DNA of 21,251 bases. It comes from an uncultured Ignavibacteria bacterium. GTDB taxonomy: Bacteria; Bacteroidota; Ignavibacteria; Ignavibacteriales; Melioribacteraceae. Below the pieces are notes generated by a model that saw nothing but the letters and a program-made list of their open reading frames with translations, was not told the origin of the DNA and searched no databases. The stretch lies in assembly GCA_937930275.1 (NCBI GenBank), contig CALGLM010000334.1:1-21251 (forward strand), written 5' to 3'. The position numbers and the translations under genes are program-made. Below are positions 7,464 to 14,719 of this stretch, one piece after another (within the stretch, counting starts at the first letter, position 1; each line of letters opens with the position of its first letter).

Positions 7464-7892
7464 TTATGCAGAATAGATATAATTGTTTAATACTTCAATT
7501 GTTTCTTTCATAAAATTTCGGTCTATTTCAAATAAATCCCTTATTGAAACAACTCCTACAAGTTTGTCGTTATCCAAAACTAAAATGTGACGTACTTTGC
7601 TGCTCCCCATTTTTTTTAGGCAAAGTTCGTAACTATCGTTTATATTTGCTACGGTAAGCTCTGTTGACATTACGTCATCAATTAAGGTCGTTTTAATATC
7701 AAGGTCTTTGTCAATAACTCTTCTCACCAAATCTCTTTCTGAAAAAACACCGACTAATCTATTTGAGTTATCTAAAACCGGAACTAATCCGAAATTATGA
7801 GCAGCCATATATTTAACGACATCGTAAATGAACGACCCGCTTTTAACGGTATATAACTTTTTATTTGTAACAAGGTCACGTATTGTATGCAT
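7464..7892 (-). CDS. Stand-alone CBS-pair (Bateman domain) protein
   Basis: This 142-residue protein consists almost entirely of two CBS repeats. CBS1 (about 8-66) contains FGLVPVLDNSNRLVGVFSERDLVR; CBS2 (about 75-133) contains VRHILVLDNDKLVGVVSIRDLF. Such pairs bind adenosyl ligands (AMP, ATP, SAM, NADH) and act as energy or redox sensors, usually on a partner protein. No catalytic domain is attached. It is the first gene of a minus-strand run with aat (1-base gap), behind a near-consensus sigma-70-type promoter. The partner is unknown and nothing nearby identifies it. The ribosome site is a weak GGGG run before the ATG. Confidence 0.9.
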   Translation of the reverse strand: MHTIRDLVTNKKLYTVKSGSFIYDVVKYMAAHNFGLVPVLDNSNRLVGVFSERDLVRRVIDKDLDIKTTLIDDVMSTELTVANINDSYELCLKKMGSSKVRHILVLDNDKLVGVVSIRDLFEIDRNFMKETIEVLNNYIYSA

Positions 7893-7930
7893 AGTTTACC
7901 CCTTTTTAATTTAATAGCATATTAAGTCTT

Positions 7931-7959
7931 ATTATAACATATTTTTATTTAAATTTCAA
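7931..7959 (-). promoter_or_regulatory. Sigma-70-like promoter for the CBS-aat-ABC operon
   Basis: On the minus strand, TTGAAA (7954-7959) and TATAAT (7931-7936) are separated by exactly 17 bases. The start site would lie near 7925, giving a leader of about 30 bases before the CBS gene. This is a classical -35/-10 layout, unlike the TAnnTTTG promoters found elsewhere in the window. AT-richness raises the risk of a chance match. Confidence 0.5.
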
Positions 7960-8055
7960 GAGATATTTTTTATAAAACAAAATTTTAGTAAATTTTTTAA
8001 TCGGAACTTATTAAAATACATTTTGGTTACAGATAAAAATATCACTTAAGGAATT

Positions 8056-9534
8056 ATGAAATCAGCAATTATAATTGGTAGCGGACTCGGCGGATTAGCC
8101 ACTGCATTACGATTAAAACAAATCGGTTACAATGTTACCGTATTGGAAAAACATAGTACTGCCGGAGGAAGATTAAATATTTTGGAAGGAAACGGATATA
8201 AGTTTGATTTGGGTCCTTCATTTATGAGTATGACTTATGAATTAGATGAATTGTTTAAATTTATCAATCGTCCTAATCCTATTAAATTAAAAGAGCTTGA
8301 TCCGCTTTATAAAGTGTTTTTTGAAGGGAGTAATAGATCGAGAACTATTTGGAAAAACTTGGATAGGTTAGAAAAAGAATTTGCTGATATTGAACCCAAT
8401 CTAAAAAATAAGATTGAAAAATATTTACATCGTGCCGGCGAGTTTTTTCACGATACGGAAGATAAAGTTGTTAAAAGCAATTTTAACAGTAAATTAGAAT
8501 ATGTTCTTAAACTTTCACGAGTTCCTTTTAAACATATTCCATATTTGTTCAAAACAATGTGGAGTGAGGTGGATAAAACTTTTACCAGTACGGAAATTAA
8601 AGTTATATTTTCTTTGGTTGCTTTCTTTTTGGGATCAACCCCCTTTCAAACTCCGGCAATTTACTCGCTGCTTAATTATACCGAGATGAAGCATAACGGT
8701 TATTGGATGGTAGAAGGCGGTATGTATAAAATGGTTGAAGAAATAGTTAAAATTTTAAAAGAACAAAATGTTAATATTGTCTATAATACCGAAATTATTG
8801 ATGTTGAAATAAAATATAATAAAGTTGAAAGCCTTATTGATAATAGCGGTAAAAAGTGGCGTGCAGATATTATCGTTTCCAACAGTGATGCCGCTTCGTT
8901 CAGGGGTAAAATACTTAAAAGAGATAAATACAGTGAAAAACGGTTGGATAAAATGCACTGGACATTAGCTCCTTTTACGGTATATTTAGGAGTAAAAGGA
9001 AAGTTAAAGAATTTGGATTATCACAACTATTTTTTAGGAAATAATTTTAAGGGGTATGCGGATATGATATTTACTTCTTCAATTTCGCCCAAAAAACCTT
9101 ATTATTATGTAAATGTGTTAAGCAAGGCAGGGAACGAATTTGCACCTGAAGGGAATGAGAGCGTTTTTATTTTATGCCCTGTTCCGGATTTAAGATATAA
9201 ACAGGATTGGAGTGATAAAGAAGAATTAGCTGATAACATTATTAAAGATTTATCTGCAAGAATAGATTACGATATCTTATCTAACATTGAATATAAAAAA
9301 ATACTTTCGCCTGTTGAATGGCAAAATACGTTAAACTTGTACAGAGGGAGCGGATTAGGGTTAGCCCACGATATTGACCAAGTAGGGGCATTTAGACCTA
9401 AAAACAAAGACGAGGAATTAAAAAACCTATATTACGTAGGAGCATCCACTACACCGGGGACAGGTTTACCAATGGTAATTATTAGTTCAAAATTAGTAAC
9501 AGAGAGGATACAAAATGAATACGGCGGGGTATAA
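8056..9534 (+). CDS. crtI: Phytoene desaturase (CrtI family)
   Basis: This 492-residue FAD-dependent carotene desaturase has an N-terminal Rossmann motif (GSGLGGL, 8-14) with the paired acidic residue in VLEKHSTAGGR. YKFDLGPSF follows, and the family's C-terminal signature runs YVGASTTPGTGLPM (460-473). CrtI enzymes introduce four double bonds into 15-cis-phytoene to give lycopene at the membrane. The GLAHDIDQVGAFRP stretch matches CrtI proper better than CrtD, and this is the first gene of the carotenoid operon, directly before crtB. The start is supported by AAGGA five bases before the ATG. The last 20 bases overlap crtB in another frame. No convincing promoter or light-regulator (CarH/LitR-type) site was recognised in the 163-base divergent spacer. 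Confidence 0.93.
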   Translation: MKSAIIIGSGLGGLATALRLKQIGYNVTVLEKHSTAGGRLNILEGNGYKFDLGPSFMSMTYELDELFKFINRPNPIKLKELDPLYKVFFEGSNRSRTIWKNLDRLEKEFADIEPNLKNKIEKYLHRAGEFFHDTEDKVVKSNFNSKLEYVLKLSRVPFKHIPYLFKTMWSEVDKTFTSTEIKVIFSLVAFFLGSTPFQTPAIYSLLNYTEMKHNGYWMVEGGMYKMVEEIVKILKEQNVNIVYNTEIIDVEIKYNKVESLIDNSGKKWRADIIVSNSDAASFRGKILKRDKYSEKRLDKMHWTLAPFTVYLGVKGKLKNLDYHNYFLGNNFKGYADMIFTSSISPKKPYYYVNVLSKAGNEFAPEGNESVFILCPVPDLRYKQDWSDKEELADNIIKDLSARIDYDILSNIEYKKILSPVEWQNTLNLYRGSGLGLAHDIDQVGAFRPKNKDEELKNLYYVGASTTPGTGLPMVIISSKLVTERIQNEYGGV

Positions 9535-10342
9535 TAATTTATCATTTAAAATAAGCAAAAAGCTTACTAATGCTTATAGCACATCATTTAGCTTGGGAAT
9601 TAAACTATTTTCAAAAGAGTTTAGAAAACCTATTTACGGCATTTACGGGTTTGTTAGAATTGCCGATGAAATTGTAGATACGTTTCATGATTTTAATAAA
9701 AAAGATTTATTGGAGAAGTTTAAAGAGGATACTAAGCTTGCAATTAACCAAAAAATATCGACTAATCCTATACTTAATGCCTTTCAGAAAGTTGTAAACG
9801 AGTATAATATAGAACGGGAATTAATAGATGCATTTTTATATAGCATGGAGATGGATTTAACAGAAAATAGTTATGATAGAATAAACTATGATAAATACAT
9901 TTACGGAAGTGCTGAAGTTGTAGGATTGATGTGTTTAAGGGTTTTTACCAAAAACGATAACCAACTTTATGAGAAGTTAAAATTTTCGGCTAAACAGTTA
10001 GGTGCTGCATTCCAAAAGGTGAATTTTTTAAGAGATATAAAAAGCGACTTGGAAGAAAGGGGAAGAATTTACTTGCCGGGCATTGATAAAGAAATTTTTA
10101 TAGATGACGACAGTAAAAAAATGTTGGAAGAAGAAGTTAAAAAAGAATTTGCCGATGCACTAAAAGGAATAAAGCAATTACCTAAAGGAGTTAGGACGGG
10201 TGTTTATACTGCATTTTTGTATTATAACTCTTTATTCCTAAAAATTACTAAATTAAACATTTATCAACTTCGTAAAGAGCGCGTAAGAGTTCCTGATTAC
10301 AAAAAACTCTTTTTAATGTTTAGAGCATTTATAAGTTTATAA
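9515..10342 (+). CDS. crtB: Phytoene synthase
   Basis: This 275-residue trans-isoprenyl diphosphate synthase-fold enzyme condenses two geranylgeranyl diphosphates into phytoene, the committed step of C40 carotenoid synthesis. Both Mg2+-binding aspartate motifs are present: DEIVD (51-55) and DIKSD (174-178). The second is followed by the family signature ERGRIYLP (181-188). The SFSLGIKLF segment near the N-terminus and the QLGAAFQKVNFLRD helix also fit. The ATG overlaps crtI by 20 bases with GAGAGGA upstream, so translation is likely coupled. A squalene/dehydrosqualene synthase is less likely given the adjacent CrtI and cyclase. Confidence 0.94.
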   Translation: MNTAGYNNLSFKISKKLTNAYSTSFSLGIKLFSKEFRKPIYGIYGFVRIADEIVDTFHDFNKKDLLEKFKEDTKLAINQKISTNPILNAFQKVVNEYNIERELIDAFLYSMEMDLTENSYDRINYDKYIYGSAEVVGLMCLRVFTKNDNQLYEKLKFSAKQLGAAFQKVNFLRDIKSDLEERGRIYLPGIDKEIFIDDDSKKMLEEEVKKEFADALKGIKQLPKGVRTGVYTAFLYYNSLFLKITKLNIYQLRKERVRVPDYKKLFLMFRAFISL

Positions 10343-10343
10343 T

Positions 10344-10907
10344 ATGAAAATATATTTATTTTTTATTTTTTATATGAATATTCAACTAATAATAACGGGA
10401 AATACGATTACCAATAACGATTTGCAGTTTTTACGAAATACATATTATTCGGCAGTTGAAAACGAGGAAGAGATAAAAAAACTTAACAGTTTTATTGTCT
10501 CCAAATATGGGAATAATATTGAAACTTATCCTGCAATTATAATTGCTTATTATGCGGGTATTGAAGCATTATTCAGTAAACATGCATTTTGGATAACAAC
10601 AAAATACAAGCATCTCGTAAAATCTATGGATTTGTTTGAAAAAGCGGTTAGCAAAGAATCCGATAATTTGGAAATTAGATTTATGAGATTTTCGATTCTT
10701 CATTATGTGCCTTCTATTGTGGGATACGGTGAAGAAAGAGAATCGGATTTAAATGCTGTTTATAATTTGCTATTAAATAAGCAGTATTCAATTGTGCCTA
10801 AAGAAATTCAAAAAGGGATGATACAGTTTTTAATTGATAGTGATAGATTGGAGAACGAAAAAGCTGAAACTTTAACCAAGTTAATAAATGAGTTGGCTAT
10901 TAGATGA
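10344..10907 (+). CDS. Exported helical protein of unknown function, embedded in the carotenoid operon
   Basis: I do not recognise a characterised function. The 187-residue product starts with a hydrophobic signal-like segment (MKIYLFFIFYMNIQLIITGN); the rest is predicted helical, resembling a single TPR-like unit. A distinctive block, NLEIRFMRFSILHYVP (108-123) followed by SIVGYGEERESDL, resembles a family of uncharacterised Bacteroidota proteins I recall with an EIRF-R-S-...-P-FLGY core, so it is probably conserved rather than spurious. The gene begins one base after the crtB stop and ends by overlapping the cyclase start (ATGA), so it is co-translated with pathway enzymes. Possible roles are carotenoid transfer, an envelope scaffold or an enzyme accessory. 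No catalytic or metal motif is visible. Confidence 0.7.
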   Translation: MKIYLFFIFYMNIQLIITGNTITNNDLQFLRNTYYSAVENEEEIKKLNSFIVSKYGNNIETYPAIIIAYYAGIEALFSKHAFWITTKYKHLVKSMDLFEKAVSKESDNLEIRFMRFSILHYVPSIVGYGEERESDLNAVYNLLLNKQYSIVPKEIQKGMIQFLIDSDRLENEKAETLTKLINELAIR

Positions 10908-11584
10908 GTACGTATCTTTTATTAAATATTCTAATTATCCTTGTTCCATTATTACTTTCTTTTGAATCCAAAATAAAATATTATACAAAATATCTAAATT
11001 TGATAAGTTCTATTTTTTTAGTTGCTTCAGTTTTTATCATTTGGGATAGTTATGCGGCAATAAGAGGGGATTGGTATTTTAACGAAAAATTTGTTTTAAG
11101 TTATAGAATATTTAAACTTCCCGTTGAAGAAATACTCTTTTTTATAACTGTACCTTACAGTATATTGTTTTTGTATGAAACTGCAAAAATTTATATTAAA
11201 AACACAGAGATTATTTACGGTAAAAATTTTTATTACTTATTATCATTTTTGTTTATAGTTGCGTCACTTTTTTTTATATCTAAATACTATACGTTTACGG
11301 TACTAATCTTTACCGGAATTTCTTTTTTATTCCTTAATACTTTTACTCCCCAACTTTTACGCAGTAAAATATTTTGGCAGTTAATTGTTTTTAGTTATAT
11401 CCCGTTTTTTGTTTTCAATTATTTGTTTACATCGTTACCTATTATTGAATATGGGGCAACAGCTATAGTGGGGATTAGGATAATAACAATACCGATTGAA
11501 GATTTTTTCTATTCTTTTTCTTTATTAAGTTTATATATTAGTTTATACGAGTTGAGCTTTAAAGTATGGAAAAAAAAGCAATAG
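10904..11584 (+). CDS. Lycopene cyclase, fused CrtYc-CrtYd (CarR-type) membrane protein
   Basis: This 226-residue, very hydrophobic protein has about six to seven membrane helices arranged as two similar halves. Each half holds the family's acidic motif: PVEE (73-76) and PIED (197-200). The first half also carries WDSYAAIRGDWYFN (47-60), typical of CrtYc-type domains. The family contains the heterodimeric CrtYc/CrtYd cyclases of actinobacteria and the fused forms of Bacteroidota, archaea and fungi (CarR domain); they form beta-ionone rings on lycopene. One or two rings cannot be decided from sequence. The start overlaps the preceding gene by four bases (ATGA), and the end overlaps the crtD-like gene by 19 bases. 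Confidence 0.88.
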   Translation: MSTYLLLNILIILVPLLLSFESKIKYYTKYLNLISSIFLVASVFIIWDSYAAIRGDWYFNEKFVLSYRIFKLPVEEILFFITVPYSILFLYETAKIYIKNTEIIYGKNFYYLLSFLFIVASLFFISKYYTFTVLIFTGISFLFLNTFTPQLLRSKIFWQLIVFSYIPFFVFNYLFTSLPIIEYGATAIVGIRIITIPIEDFFYSFSLLSLYISLYELSFKVWKKKQ

Positions 11585-13059
11585 TAATTGGAGCGGGAAT
11601 AGGAGGTTTGGCTGCTGCCTTAAGACTTAGCAAAATTGGATATGAAGTATCTGTTTTTGAAAAGAGTAATAATGCAGGCGGAAAAGCTAACGAGTTTAAT
11701 ATTAACGGGTTTAGATTTGACACCGGACCTTCTTTATTTACTATGCCTTGGGTTTTGGAAGACCTATTCAATTTCTTAAATTTAGATATAAGTAAATTTA
11801 TTAAGTATAATAAACTTGATATTTTGTGTAAGTACTTTTATCCGGATAAAACGGTTATAAATGCCTATTCGGATAAAAATAAATTTATTGAAGAGATGAC
11901 TTTAAAAACAGTAGATAAAAGAGAAAATTTTGAAAAATATTTTAATTATACAAAATCTATTTACGATTTAACGAATAAAATATTTCTGGAAAACAGTCTT
12001 TCGGAAACAAGTACTTTCCTAAATTGGAATGCATTTAATTCACTATTAAATTTACATAAAATTGATACAAGCCGTACAATGGCTAAGGCAAACGCAAAAT
12101 ATTTTAATGATAGTAAAACCCTTCAAATATTTAATAGATATGCAACCTATAACGGAAGCTCACCATTTAAGGCTCCGGCAACGTTAAATATTATTTCGCA
12201 TGTGGAAAATGAAAAAGGGGGTTTTTTTATTGAAGGAGGTATGTATAAATTAATTAGTGCATTAACTGATTTATCCATTAAATCAGGTATTAAATTTTTC
12301 TATAATTCTGAAGTGAAAAGTATTAAAGTATTACATAACAAAATAATAGGAATTAACATTTATAAAGAAAATGAGGAAATATTTGTACCGTCAAACATTG
12401 TAGTATCAAATTCCGATGTGCTAAATACATATAAAAATTTATTGGATGTAAAAGATATAAATAAAATTACTAAGTACGAAAGACTTGAAGCATCAAGTTC
12501 CGCCATTGTGTTTTATTGGGGAATTAAAGGTAAATTTAAGGAATTAAATTTGCACAATATTTTGTTTTCGGAAGATTATGCAAAAGAATTTTCCGAACTA
12601 TTTGATTTGAAAGTAGTTCCTACAGATCCGACAGTATATATTTATATATCATCTAAACATTCAAAACAAGACTCACCCGAATGTTGTGAAAATTGGTTTG
12701 TGATGATTAACTCACCAAATAACGAAGGACAAAACTGGCAGTATGAGTTAAAAAAAGCAAGGCAAAGTGTTATATATAAGATTAATAAAACTTTAAATAT
12801 AAATATATCAGATTATATTTTGTTTGAGAAAACATTAACTCCCGAAAACATTGAATTTTTAACCGATAGTTATAAAGGGAGCTTATACGGAATAGCATCC
12901 AATAACAAGATGGCTGCGTTTTTAAGAGAGCAAAATAGATCAAAAAAGTACAAGGGGCTTTATTTTGTAGGAGGTAGCGTGCATCCGGGCGGCGGAATTC
13001 CCTTGGTTATGTTGTCTGCAAAAATTGCAACCGAATTAATTAACAAGTACGAAAATTAA
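11566..13059 (+). CDS. crtD: CrtD-like carotenoid desaturase (probable 1-hydroxycarotenoid 3,4-desaturase)
   Basis: This second CrtI-family flavoenzyme has 497 residues. It shows the FAD motif GAGIGGL (9-15), then EKSNNAGGKANEF and FRFDTGPSLFTMPWVLEDLF, and a closing FVGGSVHPGGGIPLVMLSAK (467-486). The GPSLFTMP and GGSVHPGGGIPL wording is what I associate with Bacteroidota CrtD, which adds a C-3,4 double bond next to a 1-hydroxy group. It differs clearly from the upstream CrtI in both motifs, so it is not a simple duplicate. If the assignment is right, a CrtC/CruF hydratase should exist elsewhere, as none is in view. A carotene isomerase or second phytoene-type desaturase is the alternative. 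It is the last gene of the operon; no strong terminator follows. Confidence 0.8.
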   Translation: MEKKAIVIGAGIGGLAAALRLSKIGYEVSVFEKSNNAGGKANEFNINGFRFDTGPSLFTMPWVLEDLFNFLNLDISKFIKYNKLDILCKYFYPDKTVINAYSDKNKFIEEMTLKTVDKRENFEKYFNYTKSIYDLTNKIFLENSLSETSTFLNWNAFNSLLNLHKIDTSRTMAKANAKYFNDSKTLQIFNRYATYNGSSPFKAPATLNIISHVENEKGGFFIEGGMYKLISALTDLSIKSGIKFFYNSEVKSIKVLHNKIIGINIYKENEEIFVPSNIVVSNSDVLNTYKNLLDVKDINKITKYERLEASSSAIVFYWGIKGKFKELNLHNILFSEDYAKEFSELFDLKVVPTDPTVYIYISSKHSKQDSPECCENWFVMINSPNNEGQNWQYELKKARQSVIYKINKTLNINISDYILFEKTLTPENIEFLTDSYKGSLYGIASNNKMAAFLREQNRSKKYKGLYFVGGSVHPGGGIPLVMLSAKIATELINKYEN

Positions 13060-13112
13060 TTAATTAAAAAATTATTTTTGTTACAAATATTAATCAACGT
13101 GTTTATTTCCTA

Positions 13113-13128
13113 CATGATTTAAATCACA
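13113..13128 (+). promoter_or_regulatory. CRP/FNR-family operator upstream of the DUF116 gene
   Basis: The perfect 12-base palindrome TGATTTAAATCA (13115-13126) has the FNR half-sites TGAT-N4-ATCA. Read as a CRP site it is CATGA-N6-TCACA, with one perfect half. Its centre is at 13120.5. A TATTTT at 13150-13155 would be the -10 of a promoter starting near 13162, which puts the operator at -41.5, the class II activator position. A competing TAnnTTTG match at 13073-13080 lacks an upstream TTTG. Confidence 0.45.
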
Positions 13129-13196
13129 TCCGTTTATTTTAATGAAACATATTTTCTTCAAATTCGACTAAATAGTAAAAGAACTTAGAAATTTGT

Positions 13197-14345
13197 ATGA
13201 AATATTTAACCTATAATTTAGAAAAAGAAATAACCGGGAAAGATTATTACACCCATATTCAAAAATTTGTAGATGAGTTTATAAACGATTTGCCTAAAGG
13301 CTTTAAGTCAATTTTAGGGGATTATAAATTATTTGTTACGGGTAATAAAATTGAAGATTTAAGAACAAATTATGAATACATTTATGATTTGTTGTTTATA
13401 GGAGTGGCTTATAAAACATACCTTCCAAATGCTTTAAGAATAAACAAGCTTAAAACAATTATTTTTACAAAATTAATAAAACTTAGAAAAGTTAACGGTT
13501 ATACAAAAGAAGTTAGTGACAGAATAAGGGGCATTTTAACGACCTGGTTTTTATCAGAAACACAAATTCCGGATGAATTTTATAACATAGATAATGATTT
13601 TGAATTATTGGAGATGTGGTTAGAGGCAACTAATGAGTTTAAAGAGGAAGTAAAACGGTTTAGAATATTTATTAATTATCTAAAACAAAAAGATGAATAT
13701 GAAAAGGAAGAGATTGTAGATAAGTTAATAAAAGTTACCGATTCTTTTATTGAAAAAGGGGAAAAAGAATTATCGGTTTACACAAAAAACGTAAATAAAT
13801 TTATTGAGGAAAATATAAATAATTATAAATGGAAAGAAGACTATATTTTTTGCGGTAGAAAAGAAGTTGAATATCATTTAAGTATGGTAGGTGCGGAATT
13901 ACTTAATAGAGCATTTAAACAAAAATATAAACAAACTAAAAAACGTGCGTTATTATTACCCGCATGCATGAGAGAAAAATCTGCAGAGTTGTGCAATGCT
14001 AAAAAAATGGGGTTAGACTTTTTATGTACGGGCTGCTCAAATACTTGCAAAATTAACAGTATTAAAAAGCAAGTTAAAGAATATGACTGCGATACATATA
14101 TTATTCCGCATTCATCTGACTTTTCAAATTGGCTAAAAAAATGGGAAAATACTACGGAAATTGGCGTTATAGGTGTTGCTTGTCCGCTTAATTTAATGCA
14201 AGGTGGCTTAGAGCTACGTGCATTAAATATTCCTTCGCAGTGTGTTTTATTGGATTATTGCGGGTGTAAAAATCATTGGTGCAAAGAAGGAATAGCGACA
14301 GGTATTAATAATACCCAACTATTAAGTACGGTAAAAATAGCTTAA
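13197..14345 (+). CDS. DUF116 domain protein, cysteine-rich
   Basis: This 382-residue soluble protein has a long lysine-rich helical N-terminal half (1-210) and a C-terminal DUF116 domain. The pattern is characteristic: DYIFCGRKEVEYHLSMVGAE (215-234), LLLPACMR (252-259), CTGCSNTC (277-284), IGVACPLNLMQGG (325-337), and QCVLLDYCGCKNHWCKEGI (348-366). All twelve cysteines (219, 257, 266, 277, 280, 284, 298, 329, 349, 355, 357, 362) fall in the last 165 residues, consistent with metal or Fe-S binding. No biochemical function is established for DUF116 that I can name. A CRP/FNR-like site upstream suggests oxygen, nitrosative or carbon control. The start has no obvious ribosome site. It is followed 23 bases later by a small NTF2-like gene. 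Confidence 0.85.
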   Translation: MKYLTYNLEKEITGKDYYTHIQKFVDEFINDLPKGFKSILGDYKLFVTGNKIEDLRTNYEYIYDLLFIGVAYKTYLPNALRINKLKTIIFTKLIKLRKVNGYTKEVSDRIRGILTTWFLSETQIPDEFYNIDNDFELLEMWLEATNEFKEEVKRFRIFINYLKQKDEYEKEEIVDKLIKVTDSFIEKGEKELSVYTKNVNKFIEENINNYKWKEDYIFCGRKEVEYHLSMVGAELLNRAFKQKYKQTKKRALLLPACMREKSAELCNAKKMGLDFLCTGCSNTCKINSIKKQVKEYDCDTYIIPHSSDFSNWLKKWENTTEIGVIGVACPLNLMQGGLELRALNIPSQCVLLDYCGCKNHWCKEGIATGINNTQLLSTVKIA

Positions 14346-14368
14346 TAAAAAAACTAATATAATAAAAA

Positions 14369-14719
14369 ATGGACTATATAAACGATATTCTTAACGCTGA
14401 AAGAATGTTAGTTAGCAACACTGTAAGAACTAATAATGCTTTAATTGAGGAATTACTTTCCGAAAATTTTGTTGAATATTGTAGCAGCGGTAAAGTGTAC
14501 CGCTATAAAAGCGGTGATGTATTCGCTCCGTTAAAAAACGAAATTGAAATTTATGATTTTGAAGTAAAGCAATTATCCTTAAATATATTTTTGGTAAATT
14601 ATAAAACACATGAAATAGAAAACGATGTTGTAATACGTACTACCCTTCGTAGTTCTATATGGCAAAAAGTAAACACAAGTTATAAAATTCTATTTCACCA
14701 AGGCACTAATATTAACTAA
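14369..14719 (+). CDS. Small NTF2-like protein (DUF4440/SnoaL type)
   Basis: This 116-residue cytoplasmic protein fits the cone-shaped NTF2 fold. An N-terminal helix pair (ILNAERMLVSNTVRTNNALIEELLSENFVEYCSSGKVY, 7-44) leads into strands ending RTTLRSSIWQK (90-100) and YKILFHQGT. The LRSSIW...FHQGT ending is the usual signature of DUF4440-like proteins, which have a cavity that can bind small ligands or carry enzyme activity. The specific role cannot be read from sequence. It begins 23 bases after the DUF116 gene with no ribosome site visible, so co-transcription is likely. Its last four bases overlap the stop of the convergent sigma-54 activator gene. Confidence 0.75.
   Translation: MDYINDILNAERMLVSNTVRTNNALIEELLSENFVEYCSSGKVYRYKSGDVFAPLKNEIEIYDFEVKQLSLNIFLVNYKTHEIENDVVIRTTLRSSIWQKVNTSYKILFHQGTNIN

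Noticed and set aside
7960..8055. A promoter or light-regulator operator for the carotenoid operon
   Set aside because: TACATTTTG has one base too many for TAnnTTTG, no good -35/-10 pair is seen, and no CarH/LitR-type site was recognised. A promoter must exist nearby but I cannot place it.
8501..8689. Plus-strand 62-residue open frame inside crtI
   Set aside because: It lies wholly within crtI in another frame and has no recognisable features.
13073..13080. TATTTTTG as the -7 box of a promoter for the DUF116 gene
   Set aside because: There is no TTTG at the required upstream distance; kept only as an alternative to the class II arrangement.
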